Notes: a model not told the origin generated them from the sequence alone. Counted from the stretch's first letter, positions 25,634 to 34,960 are shown. The stretch is 64,000 bases of DNA from CBFHOS01 sp965657645 (GCA_965657645.1 CBFHOS010000002.1:234956-298955); one strand, 5' to 3'. Translations and numbers: made by a program.

Positions 25634-26452
25634 CTAGCGGGCAATTTCGTCGCTAAGCTGGCGCACAAATGTGGCCACTTTTTGGACGATTTCATCATTA
25701 CCTGTTCCATCTTGTGACAAATTACTGGCAATGATGTCAATAACGGCTGATCCAACCACGGCACCGTCACTCAAATTCGCGGCCTCGGCCGCTTGGGCTG
25801 GGGTGCGGATACCAAAGCCCGTAACGATTGGCAAATCGGTCTTTGCCGAGATGCGATCATAGGCGGCAGATATGCTTGTCCCAGCCGCACTGGCTGTGCC
25901 GGTAATGCCGGTCACTGATACATAATAAACAAAACCGCTAGCCTCGGCCAGAACAGTTGGCAGGCGCACATCATCACTTGTCGGGGTGACCAGACGGATA
26001 AAGCGCAAGCCAGCTTCTTTTGCAGGGAGGCATAGCTCACCATCTTCTTCTGGTGGCAGATCAACGATGATCAACCCATCAACGCCCGCACTCACCGCGT
26101 CGCTCAGGAAACGATCAACACCATAGATATAGATCGGGTTGTAATAGCCCATCAGGATAACGGGCTTGTTTGGATGTTTGGCCCGAAAGCGGCGCACCAT
26201 GTCCAAAGTCTTAACCATGTTCATGCCAGCCTTTAGCGCCCGCAATGACGATGCCTGAATAGCAGGGCCATCAGCCATCGGATCGGAAAAAGGCATGCCA
26301 AGCTCGATAAAGTCAGCGCCAGCATCAACAAGGCTGTCCATCAGCGCCTCTGATGTCGCTAGATCAGGGTCGCCCGCGGTGATAAATACCCCAAGCGTTC
26401 CCCTGTTCGCGGCTTTGGCGGCGGCAAATGCGGTTTCAATTCTACCAGTCAT
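25634..26452 (-). CDS. trpA: Tryptophan synthase alpha subunit
   Basis: Cleaves indole-3-glycerol phosphate to indole, which is channelled to TrpB. TIM-barrel with catalytic Glu in FIELGMPFSDPMADGPAIQ near residue 44-56 and catalytic Asp in IIVDLPPEE near 124. The phosphate-binding VTGFGIRTPAQA lies near 206 and GAVVGSAVID near 228. ATG 26452 gives the conventional start (MTGRIETAF); a GTG 12 bases upstream is in frame but would add four residues. It ends 12 bp before accD. Confidence 0.96.
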   Translation of the reverse strand: MTGRIETAFAAAKAANRGTLGVFITAGDPDLATSEALMDSLVDAGADFIELGMPFSDPMADGPAIQASSLRALKAGMNMVKTLDMVRRFRAKHPNKPVILMGYYNPIYIYGVDRFLSDAVSAGVDGLIIVDLPPEEDGELCLPAKEAGLRFIRLVTPTSDDVRLPTVLAEASGFVYYVSVTGITGTASAAGTSISAAYDRISAKTDLPIVTGFGIRTPAQAAEAANLSDGAVVGSAVIDIIASNLSQDGTGNDEIVQKVATFVRQLSDEIAR

Positions 26453-26498
26453 GAATTTTCTCACTCATTTAGATGCGTTGAGCATTTGTAGGTTTGGG

Positions 26499-27728
26499 TT
26501 AGGACGGCAAGCGACCTAGTTCTTCAAGAATAGGCAACACGGCACCAAGATCCTTGTCGCCGCGACCACACATATTCAAGATAACGATCTGGTCCTTATC
26601 CATCTCACCAATCATTGTGCTGACATAGGCCAATGCGTGCGATGGTTCCAATGCCGGAATAATGCCTTCTTGCTGGGCGCAAAGCTGGAACGCAACAAGC
26701 GCCTCGTCATCGGTCGCACTCACATAATTCACCCGGCCCATGTCATGGAGCCATGAATGTTCAGGCCCGATACCCGGATAATCAAGACCCGCAGAAATCG
26801 AATGGGCGTCAATGATCTGGCCATCGTCATTTTGCAAAAGATAGGTCCGGTTACCGTGAAGAATGCCCGGCGTACCACCGGTTAGTGAGGCGGCATGCAG
26901 GCCGGACGGAACGCCCTTGCCAGCGGCCTCAACGCCATAAATTTCAACATCTTCATCATCCAAAAACGGATAAAACAGGCCAAGCGCGTTCGAGCCACCA
27001 CCGATACAGGCAACGATCTTGTCAGGCAAGCGGCCTTCTGCTTGCTGGATTTGCTCTCTGGCTTCGCGGCCAATAACTGATTGGAAATCGCGGACCATTT
27101 CTGGGTAGGGGTGCGGACCGGCCGCGGTGCCAATGATATAGAAATGTGTCTCGGCATTGGTAACCCAATAGCGCAAAGCCTCGTTCATCGCGTCTTTTAG
27201 TGTGCCGGTGCCAGACGTGACAGGGTGGATTTTTGCACCCAGCAAACGCATGCGGTCAACATTGGGCTTTTGACGGCGAACGTCTTCCTCACCCATGAAT
27301 ACTTCGCATTCCATGTCAAACAAAGCACAGGCAGTTGCCGTTGCCACACCATGCTGGCCAGCGCCTGTTTCGGCAATGATCTTGCGCTTGCCCATCCGCT
27401 TTGCCAGCAAAGCCTGACCGATCACATTATTGATCTTATGGGCGCCAGTATGGTTTAGCTCATCGCGCTTTAGATACAGCTTTGCCCCGCCGAAATGTTT
27501 GGTTAGGCGCTCGGCGAAATAAAGCGGGCTTGGACGGCCAATATAATGCGTTTGATAATAGGCAAGATCGCGCTGGAAATCGGTGTCATTACGCGATGCG
27601 TAATATGCCTCTTCGACCTTCAAAATGAGTGGCATCAAGGTTTCGGCAACAAAACGGCCCCCATGAATGCCAAAGCGGCCGGCTTCATCAGGCTGAGTTG
27701 AAAAGGAATTTACAGTTGCGTTGCTCAT
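26499..27728 (-). CDS. trpB: Tryptophan synthase beta subunit
   Basis: Pyridoxal-phosphate enzyme that condenses indole with serine. The cofactor lysine is in LNHTGAHKINNVIGQ near residue 90, followed by AETGAGQHGVATA near 113 and the phosphate-binding glycine loop CIGGGSNALG near 238. The C-terminal NMCGRGDKD near 384 is also typical. It is 409 aa from ATG 27728; the longer frame from TTG 27761 adds eleven residues that do not resemble the family. It lies 46 bp upstream of trpA and 78 bp downstream of trpF. Confidence 0.97.
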   Translation of the reverse strand: MSNATVNSFSTQPDEAGRFGIHGGRFVAETLMPLILKVEEAYYASRNDTDFQRDLAYYQTHYIGRPSPLYFAERLTKHFGGAKLYLKRDELNHTGAHKINNVIGQALLAKRMGKRKIIAETGAGQHGVATATACALFDMECEVFMGEEDVRRQKPNVDRMRLLGAKIHPVTSGTGTLKDAMNEALRYWVTNAETHFYIIGTAAGPHPYPEMVRDFQSVIGREAREQIQQAEGRLPDKIVACIGGGSNALGLFYPFLDDEDVEIYGVEAAGKGVPSGLHAASLTGGTPGILHGNRTYLLQNDDGQIIDAHSISAGLDYPGIGPEHSWLHDMGRVNYVSATDDEALVAFQLCAQQEGIIPALEPSHALAYVSTMIGEMDKDQIVILNMCGRGDKDLGAVLPILEELGRLPS

Positions 27729-27806
27729 ATCAATCTCGATTAATTTGTGACGTCTCGGCAAAATTCTAGCGATAGGGGCATCAGGCCTCTTTAACGATTG
27801 CTTGTT

Positions 27807-28454
27807 CTACCCTATTTGGGCCGCTGATACAAAGGCCCTGATGCGTTCTGGGTCTTTTTGCCCCGGTGCTGATTCAACGCCGGAAGATATATCAATGACC
27901 TTGGCGCCGGTGGTGGCAATGGCTCTGGCAACATTGTCCACGTCCAACCCGCCGGCAAGCATCCATTTTTGCGATCCAGCCTGTCCATCCAGCAACCGCC
28001 AGTCAAAACTGTGGCCGGTTCCACCGGGCAATCCACCCGGATCACCCTTGGCGTCAAATAACAACCATTCGGCAATGCCGTTCCAATCGGCACAGCAATC
28101 AAGATCGGCGGCGGTCGCCACCCTTATGGCCTTGATAATTGGCAAACGATAGCGGGCGATGATGGCCTTGGCGCGCTCTGGTGTCTCATCGCCGTGCAAT
28201 TGGATCAAGTGCGGGCGGGCAACCGCAACCACCCGGTCCATCTGCATGTCATCCATATTAACCGTTAGGGCAACGCGCAACGGCGCATCATCACCATAGC
28301 GATCGGCGTGATCGGCTAGGGTCTGCGCTGTTAGATCATCAAGATGCCGCGGTGACTTCGGGTAAAACACCATGCCAATAAAGGCCGCGCCCGCATCACG
28401 GCAAGTGTCAAAATCGGCCGGTGTTCTGATCCCACAAATTTTCACATCTGCCAT
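27807..28454 (-). CDS. trpF: Phosphoribosylanthranilate isomerase
   Basis: Third step of tryptophan synthesis from anthranilate (Amadori rearrangement). TIM-barrel with catalytic Cys7 in VKICGIRTP, IGMVFYPKSPRHL near 26, LIQLHGDETPE near 83, LLFDAKGDPGG near 125 and LAGGLDVDNV near 162 followed by IDISSGVE. It is 215 aa. It starts about 30 bp after lapA and precedes trpB. Confidence 0.95.
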   Translation of the reverse strand: MADVKICGIRTPADFDTCRDAGAAFIGMVFYPKSPRHLDDLTAQTLADHADRYGDDAPLRVALTVNMDDMQMDRVVAVARPHLIQLHGDETPERAKAIIARYRLPIIKAIRVATAADLDCCADWNGIAEWLLFDAKGDPGGLPGGTGHSFDWRLLDGQAGSQKWMLAGGLDVDNVARAIATTGAKVIDISSGVESAPGQKDPERIRAFVSAAQIG

Positions 28455-28482
28455 GTTGCAACCCTGTTAGTTGAAAAACGCG

Positions 28483-28851
28483 CTATGACGCGTTTGGCCC
28501 TTCGATAAAGGGGCCGGTTTGGGTGTTTTGCGTATTCGTCTGCTGGGCATTGGCCTCGGCCAGTTTTCGCTCAGTTTCAGTGGCTTGTTTCTCTAATTTG
28601 GCGATTTTTGACCGTAACCGCCAATTGCGGGTGCGAATCGCAATAAAGGATGTCCAGACCAAAACACCGCCAAAAACAGCCCCAGCGCCACTACCACCCA
28701 GAATAAATAGCCATACAGGCGCGGTGACCGATTGGCTGAACGGCCACATATGTACGGTTAAATTGTCGTTGTTTGAAGTCGCGAAAATCATCGCAGTCAC
28801 CACAATGAAGATGGTGAATAGAAGCCATAATAAACGGCCTAAATAGCGCAT
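28483..28851 (-). CDS. LapA-domain inner-membrane protein
   Basis: Small membrane protein of the DUF1049/LapA type, 122 aa. Two hydrophobic segments (about 7-25 and 45-70) are linked by a short loop with SNNDNLTVHMWPF. A charged coiled-coil helix (about 75-105) follows and then a Gln/Thr/Asn-rich tail. LapA proteins in enterobacteria take part in lipopolysaccharide-assembly control; the function here is inferred from family and from the conserved place between ihfB and trpF in alphaproteobacteria. Confidence 0.85.
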   Translation of the reverse strand: MRYLGRLLWLLFTIFIVVTAMIFATSNNDNLTVHMWPFSQSVTAPVWLFILGGSGAGAVFGGVLVWTSFIAIRTRNWRLRSKIAKLEKQATETERKLAEANAQQTNTQNTQTGPFIEGPNAS

Positions 28852-28864
28852 ATAATGTTCCGAT

Positions 28865-29143
28865 TTAGCGGTTTAAGCGTTCCCGCATTCCTTTTCCCAT
28901 TTTGAAAAAAGGTACCTTTTTTTCAGAAACTTGAACGCTTGAGCCAGTTCTAGGGTTGCGTCCTTGGCGTGCTTTTCTGTAACGCACTGAAAACGCACCA
29001 AAGCCACGAAGCTCAACACGGTTTCCGCGTTCCAGAGCGTTGCCAATTTCATCTAGAATTGTCGCCACCAGACGCTCGAGGTCCCGATGATACAATGATG
29101 GATTCTTAGCGGCTAATTTTGCGATTAATTCTGAACGTGTCAA
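28865..29143 (-). CDS. ihfB: Integration host factor subunit beta
   Basis: DNA-bending nucleoid protein, beta subunit of IHF. The conserved core is SLYHRDLERLVATILDEI, then VELRGFGAFSVR and GRNPRTG, where the proline intercalates into DNA, and it ends VPFFKMGKGMRERL. TTG 29143 is chosen as start because it yields MTRSELIAKLA, matching homologues, and has GGAG eight bases upstream. GTG 29152 would overlap that ribosome-binding site. It lies downstream of rpsA, as in other alphaproteobacteria. Confidence 0.95.
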   Translation of the reverse strand: MTRSELIAKLAAKNPSLYHRDLERLVATILDEIGNALERGNRVELRGFGAFSVRYRKARQGRNPRTGSSVQVSEKKVPFFKMGKGMRERLNR

Positions 29144-29296
29144 CGAACCCACTCCGTTGGTTAACTACCTAATAAATATAAACTTAGGATGCATGCTCAT
29201 GGTGTGCGGGTCAACTTAAATGGTGATGGAATTGCCAAAGCGGATCACTTTTTACCCCAAACGGCTATTTATCACTGTTACGGGGCATATAAAGAA

Positions 29297-29331
29297 AAAC
29301 AGCGCCCCCGTGTTAACCAGAGGCGCTGTTT
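29297..29331 (-). terminator. Rho-independent terminator of rpsA
   Basis: Read on the minus strand, a 10-bp stem AAACAGCGCC/GGCGCTGTTT is followed by a T-rich run (TTTCTTTAT). It begins 24 bp after the rpsA stop, so ihfB needs its own promoter or read-through. Confidence 0.85.
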
Positions 29332-29354
29332 GAATAGGTAGGGTAAGCCGGAGC

Positions 29355-31073
29355 TTATTTTGCGTCGTCGTCAGATCCGCGTTTGGCAAGCGCCGCACCA
29401 AGGATATCACCAAGGCTAGCACCGCTATCGGATGAACCGTAATCAGCCATTGCCTGCTTCTCTTCGGCAGATTCGCGTGCCTTGATAGACAGTGACAGCT
29501 TGCGGGTCTTTTTGTCGACGTTGGTTACAACCGCATCAACCTTTTCGCCTACTGCGAAACGATCGGCACGCTGTTCACCGCGCTCACGGCTAAGGTCAGT
29601 CCGGCGGATAAAGCCAGTCATCGCATCACCAATGCTAACGTCAAGACCGTTATCGGTAACGGCGGTAACAATACATGTCACAACTTCGCCTTTGCGATAA
29701 TTATCGGCCTGACCGGCAAATGGATCTTCGCTCAACTGCTTGATGCCAAGTGAGATGCGCTCTTTATCGACATCGATATCGAGAACCTTCGCTTTGACCA
29801 TGTCGCCTTTGGTGAAGCCTTCCAATGCGGCTTCGCCAGTGACTTCCCAGCTGATGTCTGAGAGGTGAACCAAGCCGTCGATCTCTTCGGTAAGACCAAC
29901 AAACAGACCGAATTCGGTGATGTTGCGGATCTCGCCTTCGATCTCAGTGCCAACTGGGTTGGCTGAGCTGAACTCTTCCCAAGGATTGCCAGCACACTGC
30001 TTAAGACCAAGTGAAATGCGGCGCTTTGACAAATCAACGTCAAGAACCATTACTTCAACCTGCTGGCTGGTAGATACGATCTTGCCAGGATGCACGTTCT
30101 TCTTTGTCCAGCTCATCTCAGAGACGTGAACAAGACCTTCGATACCGGCTTCTAGCTCAACGAATGCGCCATAATCGGTAATGTTGGTAACGCGGCCTTC
30201 CATCTTCGAACCGATTGGGAATTTACCCTCAACCGACTCCCAAGGATCAGACAATAGCTGCTTCATACCAAGCGAAATACGCTGGGTTTCGGCATTAAAG
30301 CGGATGACCTGAACTTCGACTGTTTCACCAATCTGCAAGGCTTCTGACGGATGGCTGATACGCTGCCATGCGATGTCGGTCACGTGTAGGAGGCCGTCAA
30401 CACCGCCCAGATCAACGAACGCGCCGTAATCTGTGATGTTCTTAACGACACCCTGAAGGACCTGACCTTCTTGCAGGTTAGAAACCAGCTCTGACCGTGC
30501 TTCGGCTCTGGACTCTTCCAGAACAGCCCGGCGTGAGACAACGATGTTGCCACGGCGGCGGTCGATTTTCAGGATTTGGAATGGCTGTGGTGTATTCATC
30601 AATGGGCCGATGTCACGCACAGGGCGGATATCAACCTGGCTACCCGGTAGAAACGCAGTCGCGCCAGACAGATCAACAGTAAAGCCACCTTTGACTTTGC
30701 CAAAGATGATGCCAGTAACACGCTCTTGCTTTTCGAATGATGCTTCGAGCAAGCCCCATGCTTCTTCGCGGCGGGCTTTGTCACGGCTGAGGACGGCCTG
30801 ACCATTACGGTCTTCCATGCGCTCAACATAAACTTCGATCTCGTCACCGATATTTACGTTCGGGTCTTGACCAGGGGCGGCAAGTTCCTTCATTGGAACG
30901 CGGCCTTCAGATTTCAAACCAACATCAATGATGACAGCGTCACCCTCGATACCAATAACGAAACCGCGGACAACACTGCCCTCGATATTTGTGTTTTCAC
31001 CAAAACTCTCAGCGAGTAGATCGGCAAAGTTTTCCATTGCAGCACCAGCCGCAGTATTTTCAACAGATGTCAA
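29355..31073 (-). CDS. rpsA: 30S ribosomal protein S1
   Basis: Binds mRNA leaders on the 30S subunit during initiation. Six S1/OB-fold repeats are visible, beginning near residues 31, 117, 203, 290, 377 and 463; repeats 3-5 share the NIT(D/E)(Y/F)G(A/L)FV core. It is 572 aa, normal. TTG 31073 is chosen as start because GGAG lies six bases upstream; Met13 (ATG 31037) is an alternative. A long 213-bp leader separates it from cmk, which fits an autoregulated S1 mRNA, and a strong terminator follows. Confidence 0.96.
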   Translation of the reverse strand: MTSVENTAAGAAMENFADLLAESFGENTNIEGSVVRGFVIGIEGDAVIIDVGLKSEGRVPMKELAAPGQDPNVNIGDEIEVYVERMEDRNGQAVLSRDKARREEAWGLLEASFEKQERVTGIIFGKVKGGFTVDLSGATAFLPGSQVDIRPVRDIGPLMNTPQPFQILKIDRRRGNIVVSRRAVLEESRAEARSELVSNLQEGQVLQGVVKNITDYGAFVDLGGVDGLLHVTDIAWQRISHPSEALQIGETVEVQVIRFNAETQRISLGMKQLLSDPWESVEGKFPIGSKMEGRVTNITDYGAFVELEAGIEGLVHVSEMSWTKKNVHPGKIVSTSQQVEVMVLDVDLSKRRISLGLKQCAGNPWEEFSSANPVGTEIEGEIRNITEFGLFVGLTEEIDGLVHLSDISWEVTGEAALEGFTKGDMVKAKVLDIDVDKERISLGIKQLSEDPFAGQADNYRKGEVVTCIVTAVTDNGLDVSIGDAMTGFIRRTDLSRERGEQRADRFAVGEKVDAVVTNVDKKTRKLSLSIKARESAEEKQAMADYGSSDSGASLGDILGAALAKRGSDDDAK

Positions 31074-31188
31074 ACAAGTCTCCGTATGTCGCCTACTATT
31101 CCAAAGGGTCGGTCCGATTGGAATTGATTTGCCTCAGCTGGCGTGAGGGCCGAATGGTCTGAACAACGGTCATGCTGTGGTAACAGCT

Positions 31189-31203
31189 AACCCCCTTCGG
31201 GTT
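31189..31203. other. Short C/G hairpin in the rpsA-cmk spacer
   Basis: AACCC/GGGTT with a five-base loop, followed on the plus strand by TTTTG. No plus-strand gene needs terminating here, so it may be part of the rpsA leader structure on the minus strand. Function not established. Confidence 0.35.
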
Positions 31204-31286
31204 TTTGTGGCGATCAGTTGATTGTGCCAGCGTCACTAGGTTTATGTTATGAAACCGCGCTGTTCAGTGGCCCGGCTTCAACGATG

Positions 31287-31925
31287 CTATGAGGTAGTGC
31301 TGGCAATATGGGCAAGGGCTTCGGCCATAACAGCATCGGCGTCCATAAAGGTCGTATCGATGATCTTGGCGTTTGGACTTGCTTTTAGAGGGGCCACATC
31401 GCGGTTGCGATCACGGTCGTCTCTTGCCTGCATTTCTCTCAGAACGTCGCGGAACATAGCCGATTGCCCCGCATCGCGCAACTCTTTGGTTCGGCGCTCT
31501 GCACGCACCTCTAAATTAGCATCCACAAAGAATTTTATCGGCGCATCGGGCAGGACAACACTGCCGATATCGCGGCCGTCTAGAATGGCCCCCGATCCAG
31601 TTGGTGGGTGCGCCGCAAATTGACGCTGGAACGCCAGAAGATTGGTTCTAACCTCGGGGATCGCCGCCACCTTGGAGGCCATCATCGCAACCGCATCATT
31701 GCGAATGCGAGGGTCGTTGCCGAGCGCTGGATCTAATGTCAGGGACTGGCTAATTGCCTGATCTATATCGATATTTTCGGGGTCCATCTGGCTATCTAGC
31801 AATTGCAGGCCAAGCGCCCGATAGAGCGATCCTGTGTCTAAATGTGCCAGATCAAAATGCGCGGCCAGCCGTTTTGCTAGCGTTCCCTTGCCACTTGCGG
31901 CTGATCCATCGAGCGCAATAATCAC
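31287..31925 (-). CDS. cmk: Cytidylate kinase
   Basis: Phosphorylates CMP and dCMP. The P-loop is IIALDGSAASGKGTLAKRL at the N-terminus; LDTGSLYRALG near 33, LDGRDIGSVVLPDA near 117 and FVDANLEVRAERR near 134 follow. GTG 31925 is chosen as start: AAGGGG lies six bases upstream and the protein then begins exactly where homologues do (MIIALDG). The longer frame from TTG 31961 would overlap aroA. From GTG it begins 10 bp after the aroA stop. Confidence 0.94.
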   Translation of the reverse strand: MIIALDGSAASGKGTLAKRLAAHFDLAHLDTGSLYRALGLQLLDSQMDPENIDIDQAISQSLTLDPALGNDPRIRNDAVAMMASKVAAIPEVRTNLLAFQRQFAAHPPTGSGAILDGRDIGSVVLPDAPIKFFVDANLEVRAERRTKELRDAGQSAMFRDVLREMQARDDRDRNRDVAPLKASPNAKIIDTTFMDADAVMAEALAHIASTTS

Positions 31926-31935
31926 CGCAATCCCC

Positions 31936-33303
31936 TTATGCTTGGTTCGTTTCTGAGACAATCATCGCGCCGGCTTTGTTCATCTTGTCGGCGAAGCCGG
32001 GGAAGCTGGTGGTGATGGTGTCACATCCCGATACGGTGATCGGATTTTGCGCAACAAGACCCAAAGTCAGAAATGACATTGCGATTCGGTGATCATGCTG
32101 AGAGGCGATGGTGACGCCGCCTTTAATTGGTGATCCGGTAACGCTCATGGTGTCATCATCATAGGAAACAGTTGCACCAGCGGCAATCAAGCCATCCGCC
32201 ATTACCTTGATACGGTCGGTTTCCTTTACCCGCAATTCGGCAACGCCTAGCATCTTTGTCGTACCGCTGGCCATTGTGGCGGCAACCGATAGGATCGGGA
32301 ATTCATCAATCATCGAGGCGGCGCGCTCGGCGGGAACGGTGATGCCGGTAAGCTGGCTATGGCGAACCCGAATATCGGCAACGCTCTCGCCGCCCTCAAT
32401 GCGCTCGTTATCGATTGTGATATCGCCGCCCATCTCGATAAGCGTGGTGATCAAGCCGGTGCGTAACTTGTTCATGCCAATGGCGTTGAGGGTTATATCG
32501 CTATTTGGTGTAATCAATGCCGCAACCATCGGAAAGGCCGCTGATGACGGGTCGCGTGGTACCGCGATATCGGCGGCGGTCATCGTGGCCTCGCCCTCCA
32601 TCTCGACAATATGAGCACCATCTTCGCGCAGGGTCTGGGTGACCTTGACGCCGAAATGCCGCAACATCATCTCGGTATGATCGCGCGATGCATGCGGTTC
32701 CGTTACGATTGTCGTCCCTCTGGCATTAAGGCCAGCAAGCAACACCGCAGATTTAATCTGGGCCGAGGCCACCTTGCTGGTGTGATTAGCGGCAAAGGGC
32801 GTCGGTGTGCCGGTAATGGTAACCGGCAACAAGCCGCCGTCACGGCTGGCAATCTTGGCGCCCATAATAGACAGGGGATCGGTAATGCGGGCCATCGGGC
32901 GCACACTAAGCGAGGCATCGCCGGTAAAGGTTGCGGTGATGTCCTGACCGGCAACAACGCCCATCAATAGACGCGCGCCTGTGCCTGAATTGCCGAGATC
33001 AAGCGGCGCAGTTGGTGACATTAGCCCATGCAGGCCAACGCCGGTAATGACCCAGCTACCGTCGCTATGCTGTTCGATATCAACCCCAAGAGCCCGCATC
33101 GCATTGGCCGTCGCCATCACATCGGCGCCCTCTAGCAATCCGGTAACGCGGGTCGTGCCGATAGCCAAGCCGCCAAAAATGAGTGAGCGGTGCGAGATCG
33201 ATTTATCCCCGGGCACATCAAAATTGCCAGTCAGCCCGTCACCACTTGTCGTGTCGGGGGCATGAGAGGTGAGGCTAGTATCGGTGTGGTCTGAGGAATT
33301 CAT
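31936..33303 (-). CDS. aroA: 3-phosphoshikimate 1-carboxyvinyltransferase (EPSP synthase)
   Basis: Sixth step of the shikimate pathway. Substrate- and PEP-binding blocks: VPGDKSISHRSLIFGGLA near residue 30, LGNSGTGARLLMG near 103 (the class II form), SAQIKSAVLLAGLNARG near 182, RDPSSAAFPMVAAL near 249, DEFPILSVAAT near 325 and LRVKETDRI near 353. It is 455 aa with an unconserved Ser/Thr-rich N-terminus of about 25 residues. It is followed by cmk and rpsA in the standard order. Confidence 0.96.
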   Translation of the reverse strand: MNSSDHTDTSLTSHAPDTTSGDGLTGNFDVPGDKSISHRSLIFGGLAIGTTRVTGLLEGADVMATANAMRALGVDIEQHSDGSWVITGVGLHGLMSPTAPLDLGNSGTGARLLMGVVAGQDITATFTGDASLSVRPMARITDPLSIMGAKIASRDGGLLPVTITGTPTPFAANHTSKVASAQIKSAVLLAGLNARGTTIVTEPHASRDHTEMMLRHFGVKVTQTLREDGAHIVEMEGEATMTAADIAVPRDPSSAAFPMVAALITPNSDITLNAIGMNKLRTGLITTLIEMGGDITIDNERIEGGESVADIRVRHSQLTGITVPAERAASMIDEFPILSVAATMASGTTKMLGVAELRVKETDRIKVMADGLIAAGATVSYDDDTMSVTGSPIKGGVTIASQHDHRIAMSFLTLGLVAQNPITVSGCDTITTSFPGFADKMNKAGAMIVSETNQA

Positions 33304-33758
33304 AATCAGCGGCTACTCTATCGATTGTTCCGATTGGTGGTGTTCGGTCTGGCAATGGGTATTGGACACGCGATTGAATAGACGTAATGGCGGTATTTAG
33401 CAAGTATCGCGGGGTTTCACGGTCATTGGCCTATTGTCTTTCCTATCGTCTTTCCTATCGTCTTTCCTGTTGTCTGTCCTTGTATCTTTCCCTGACGCTT
33501 TTTCCCTAATCATAACCTTATCATCCCTACCAGCTTCCCCCCGCACAGCGCAATTGCCGTGGGCGGGCACCGGTTATCTAGCAGGGGTTATCTAATGGTC
33601 AAATTTTCTAACTTTTTGGGTGGATAGCCCTATTATTTGGTGATCTTTTTGAAAATTTTTGGGGTTAGGCGATATTTTGCTTTGACAGCGCCAAAAATTT
33701 GTATCAAATCCGTGAATATACAGCGAACTGAAATAAACATTGCATAAGGATTTTGTTT
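33304..33758. other. 455-bp spacer with tandem repeats and an AT-rich stretch
   Basis: No gene is supported. It separates the divergent aroA and FYDLN-protein genes and must hold both promoters. Contents: a pyrimidine-rich 5 x 12-bp repeat (33432-33491), a GGTTATCTA direct repeat (33572 and 33586), and an AT-rich zone (33600-33720) that includes TTGACA at 33682 as a possible -35 element, without a convincing -10 at the right distance. Confidence 0.6.
33432..33491. repeat. 5 x 12-bp pyrimidine-rich tandem repeat
   Basis: Units of TATCGTCTTTCC type start at 33432, 33444, 33456, 33468 and 33480. Units 2 and 3 are identical, and divergence grows outwards. Non-coding. Confidence 0.9.
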
Positions 33759-34220
33759 ATGGCGAAGGTTGATTTGGGATTGAAACGGTCCTGCGCTAGT
33801 TGCGATATGCGGTTTTATGATTTTAATCGGACCCCCATTCTATGCCCTGGCTGCGGCACCGAATTTGACGCTGAGAATTTGATCAAGGCTCGTAAAGGAC
33901 GTGGGGCAAAGGCCCCGGCAAAGGCAGCGGCGGTATCAACGCCGGATGCGGCAGTCGCGACCGCGGCGGCCAACGACGCTATTGACGAGAGCCTCGACGG
34001 CAATTTCGACGATACTCTGGATGACAGCCTAGATGATAGCGCTGACGAGAGTGTTGATGAGACTATCAGCGATATTAGCGCCGGTGTTGAGGATGAAGAT
34101 TTCGAAGATGTTGATTTTGATGATGGCGAAGTCGATGAAGAGGCTGGCGGCCTGATCCAGGATAATATTTCACCGGATGACGAACTGCTCAGCAACATCT
34201 CCACAGGTGACGAAGATTAG
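33759..34220 (+). CDS. FYDLN acidic protein (TIGR02300 family)
   Basis: A 153-residue alphaproteobacterial protein with an N-terminal zinc ribbon (Cys12, Cys15, Cys29, Cys32) bracketing the family motif, here FYDFN at residues 19-23 where FYDLN is usual. A short basic Lys/Ala linker (about 42-60) follows, then a strongly acidic tail. The tail includes a tetrapeptide repeat D-(D/E)-x-(L/A/V/I), seven times in register, encoded by 12-bp units at 33984-34067. Start at ATG 33759 with AAGGA eight bases upstream. Function is unknown for the family. Confidence 0.9.
   Translation: MAKVDLGLKRSCASCDMRFYDFNRTPILCPGCGTEFDAENLIKARKGRGAKAPAKAAAVSTPDAAVATAAANDAIDESLDGNFDDTLDDSLDDSADESVDETISDISAGVEDEDFEDVDFDDGEVDEEAGGLIQDNISPDDELLSNISTGDED
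33984..34067 (+). repeat. 7 x 12-bp in-frame repeat encoding acidic tetrapeptides
   Basis: Seven 12-bp units encode DESL, DGNF, DDTL, DDSL, DDSA, DESV and DETI inside the FYDLN-protein tail. DNA similarity between units is moderate, so this is an older repeat than the intergenic ones. Confidence 0.7.
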
Positions 34221-34386
34221 ATAAAAGCCCGCTGTTACCGGCGTCGATAGCTTTTTTGCTAAAAGTCCCAATTTTTGCTTGCGCGGCGGAGCGTCGCTGC
34301 TATACAACATCGAAACTTTCCGGCGCATTGTGTCGGGAGGTACCGATTTGGACGGATAGGGCCGCATGCGGCATAGATATCCAAAC

Positions 34387-34462
<76 letters not shown>

Positions 34463-34498
34463 AATCACCCTAATCTCTTAATATTTGTATGGATTGTC

Positions 34499-34960
34499 TT
34501 AGGCAGCGGCGCTGTTTTGCTGTGCTAGGCGAACGCTGGCCAATAGTTCCTCAGCCGAGATCGCCTGACGGATATCGTCGGCATTCATTCCTAACAAACG
34601 CGCGGCTAGACCAACCGTGGTCAAATGGCTGCTGCTTGCACCCATTGGGCCAAGCACCATACAGATAATATCGACATCGCGGCGATCACTAGCGTCAAAG
34701 CAAAGCGATTTGTCTAGCGTTGCCAATAGGACAATATCCTCTTCCAGCCCCTCGATCAGCGCATGCGGAATGGCAATGCCCCGACCAATGCCGGTATTGC
34801 CAAGCTTTTCGCGCTTCATGATGGCGTCAAGAATTGCCCGTGATGGGACGCTACAATTGGCGGCGGCCATATCGGCTAGATGTTGCAACAGCTGCTTTTT
34901 GCTAGTTGCATTATACCGACATGCCACATGACCAAGTGACATCATTTCTTGCAATGACAT
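34499..34960 (-). CDS. ptsN: PTS IIA-like nitrogen-regulatory protein PtsN
   Basis: Terminal phosphoacceptor of the nitrogen PTS (EINtr-NPr-EIIANtr), a regulator and not a sugar transporter. The phosphorylated histidine is in GRGIAIPHALIEGL near residue 66, after EKLGNTGIG; it is 153 aa from ATG 34960, with GGGG upstream. A GTG at 34984 is in frame. In most alphaproteobacteria rpoN and hpf lie between lptB and ptsN; here lptB ends 200 bp away with nothing between. Confidence 0.93.
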   Translation of the reverse strand: MSLQEMMSLGHVACRYNATSKKQLLQHLADMAAANCSVPSRAILDAIMKREKLGNTGIGRGIAIPHALIEGLEEDIVLLATLDKSLCFDASDRRDVDIICMVLGPMGASSSHLTTVGLAARLLGMNADDIRQAISAEELLASVRLAQQNSAAA

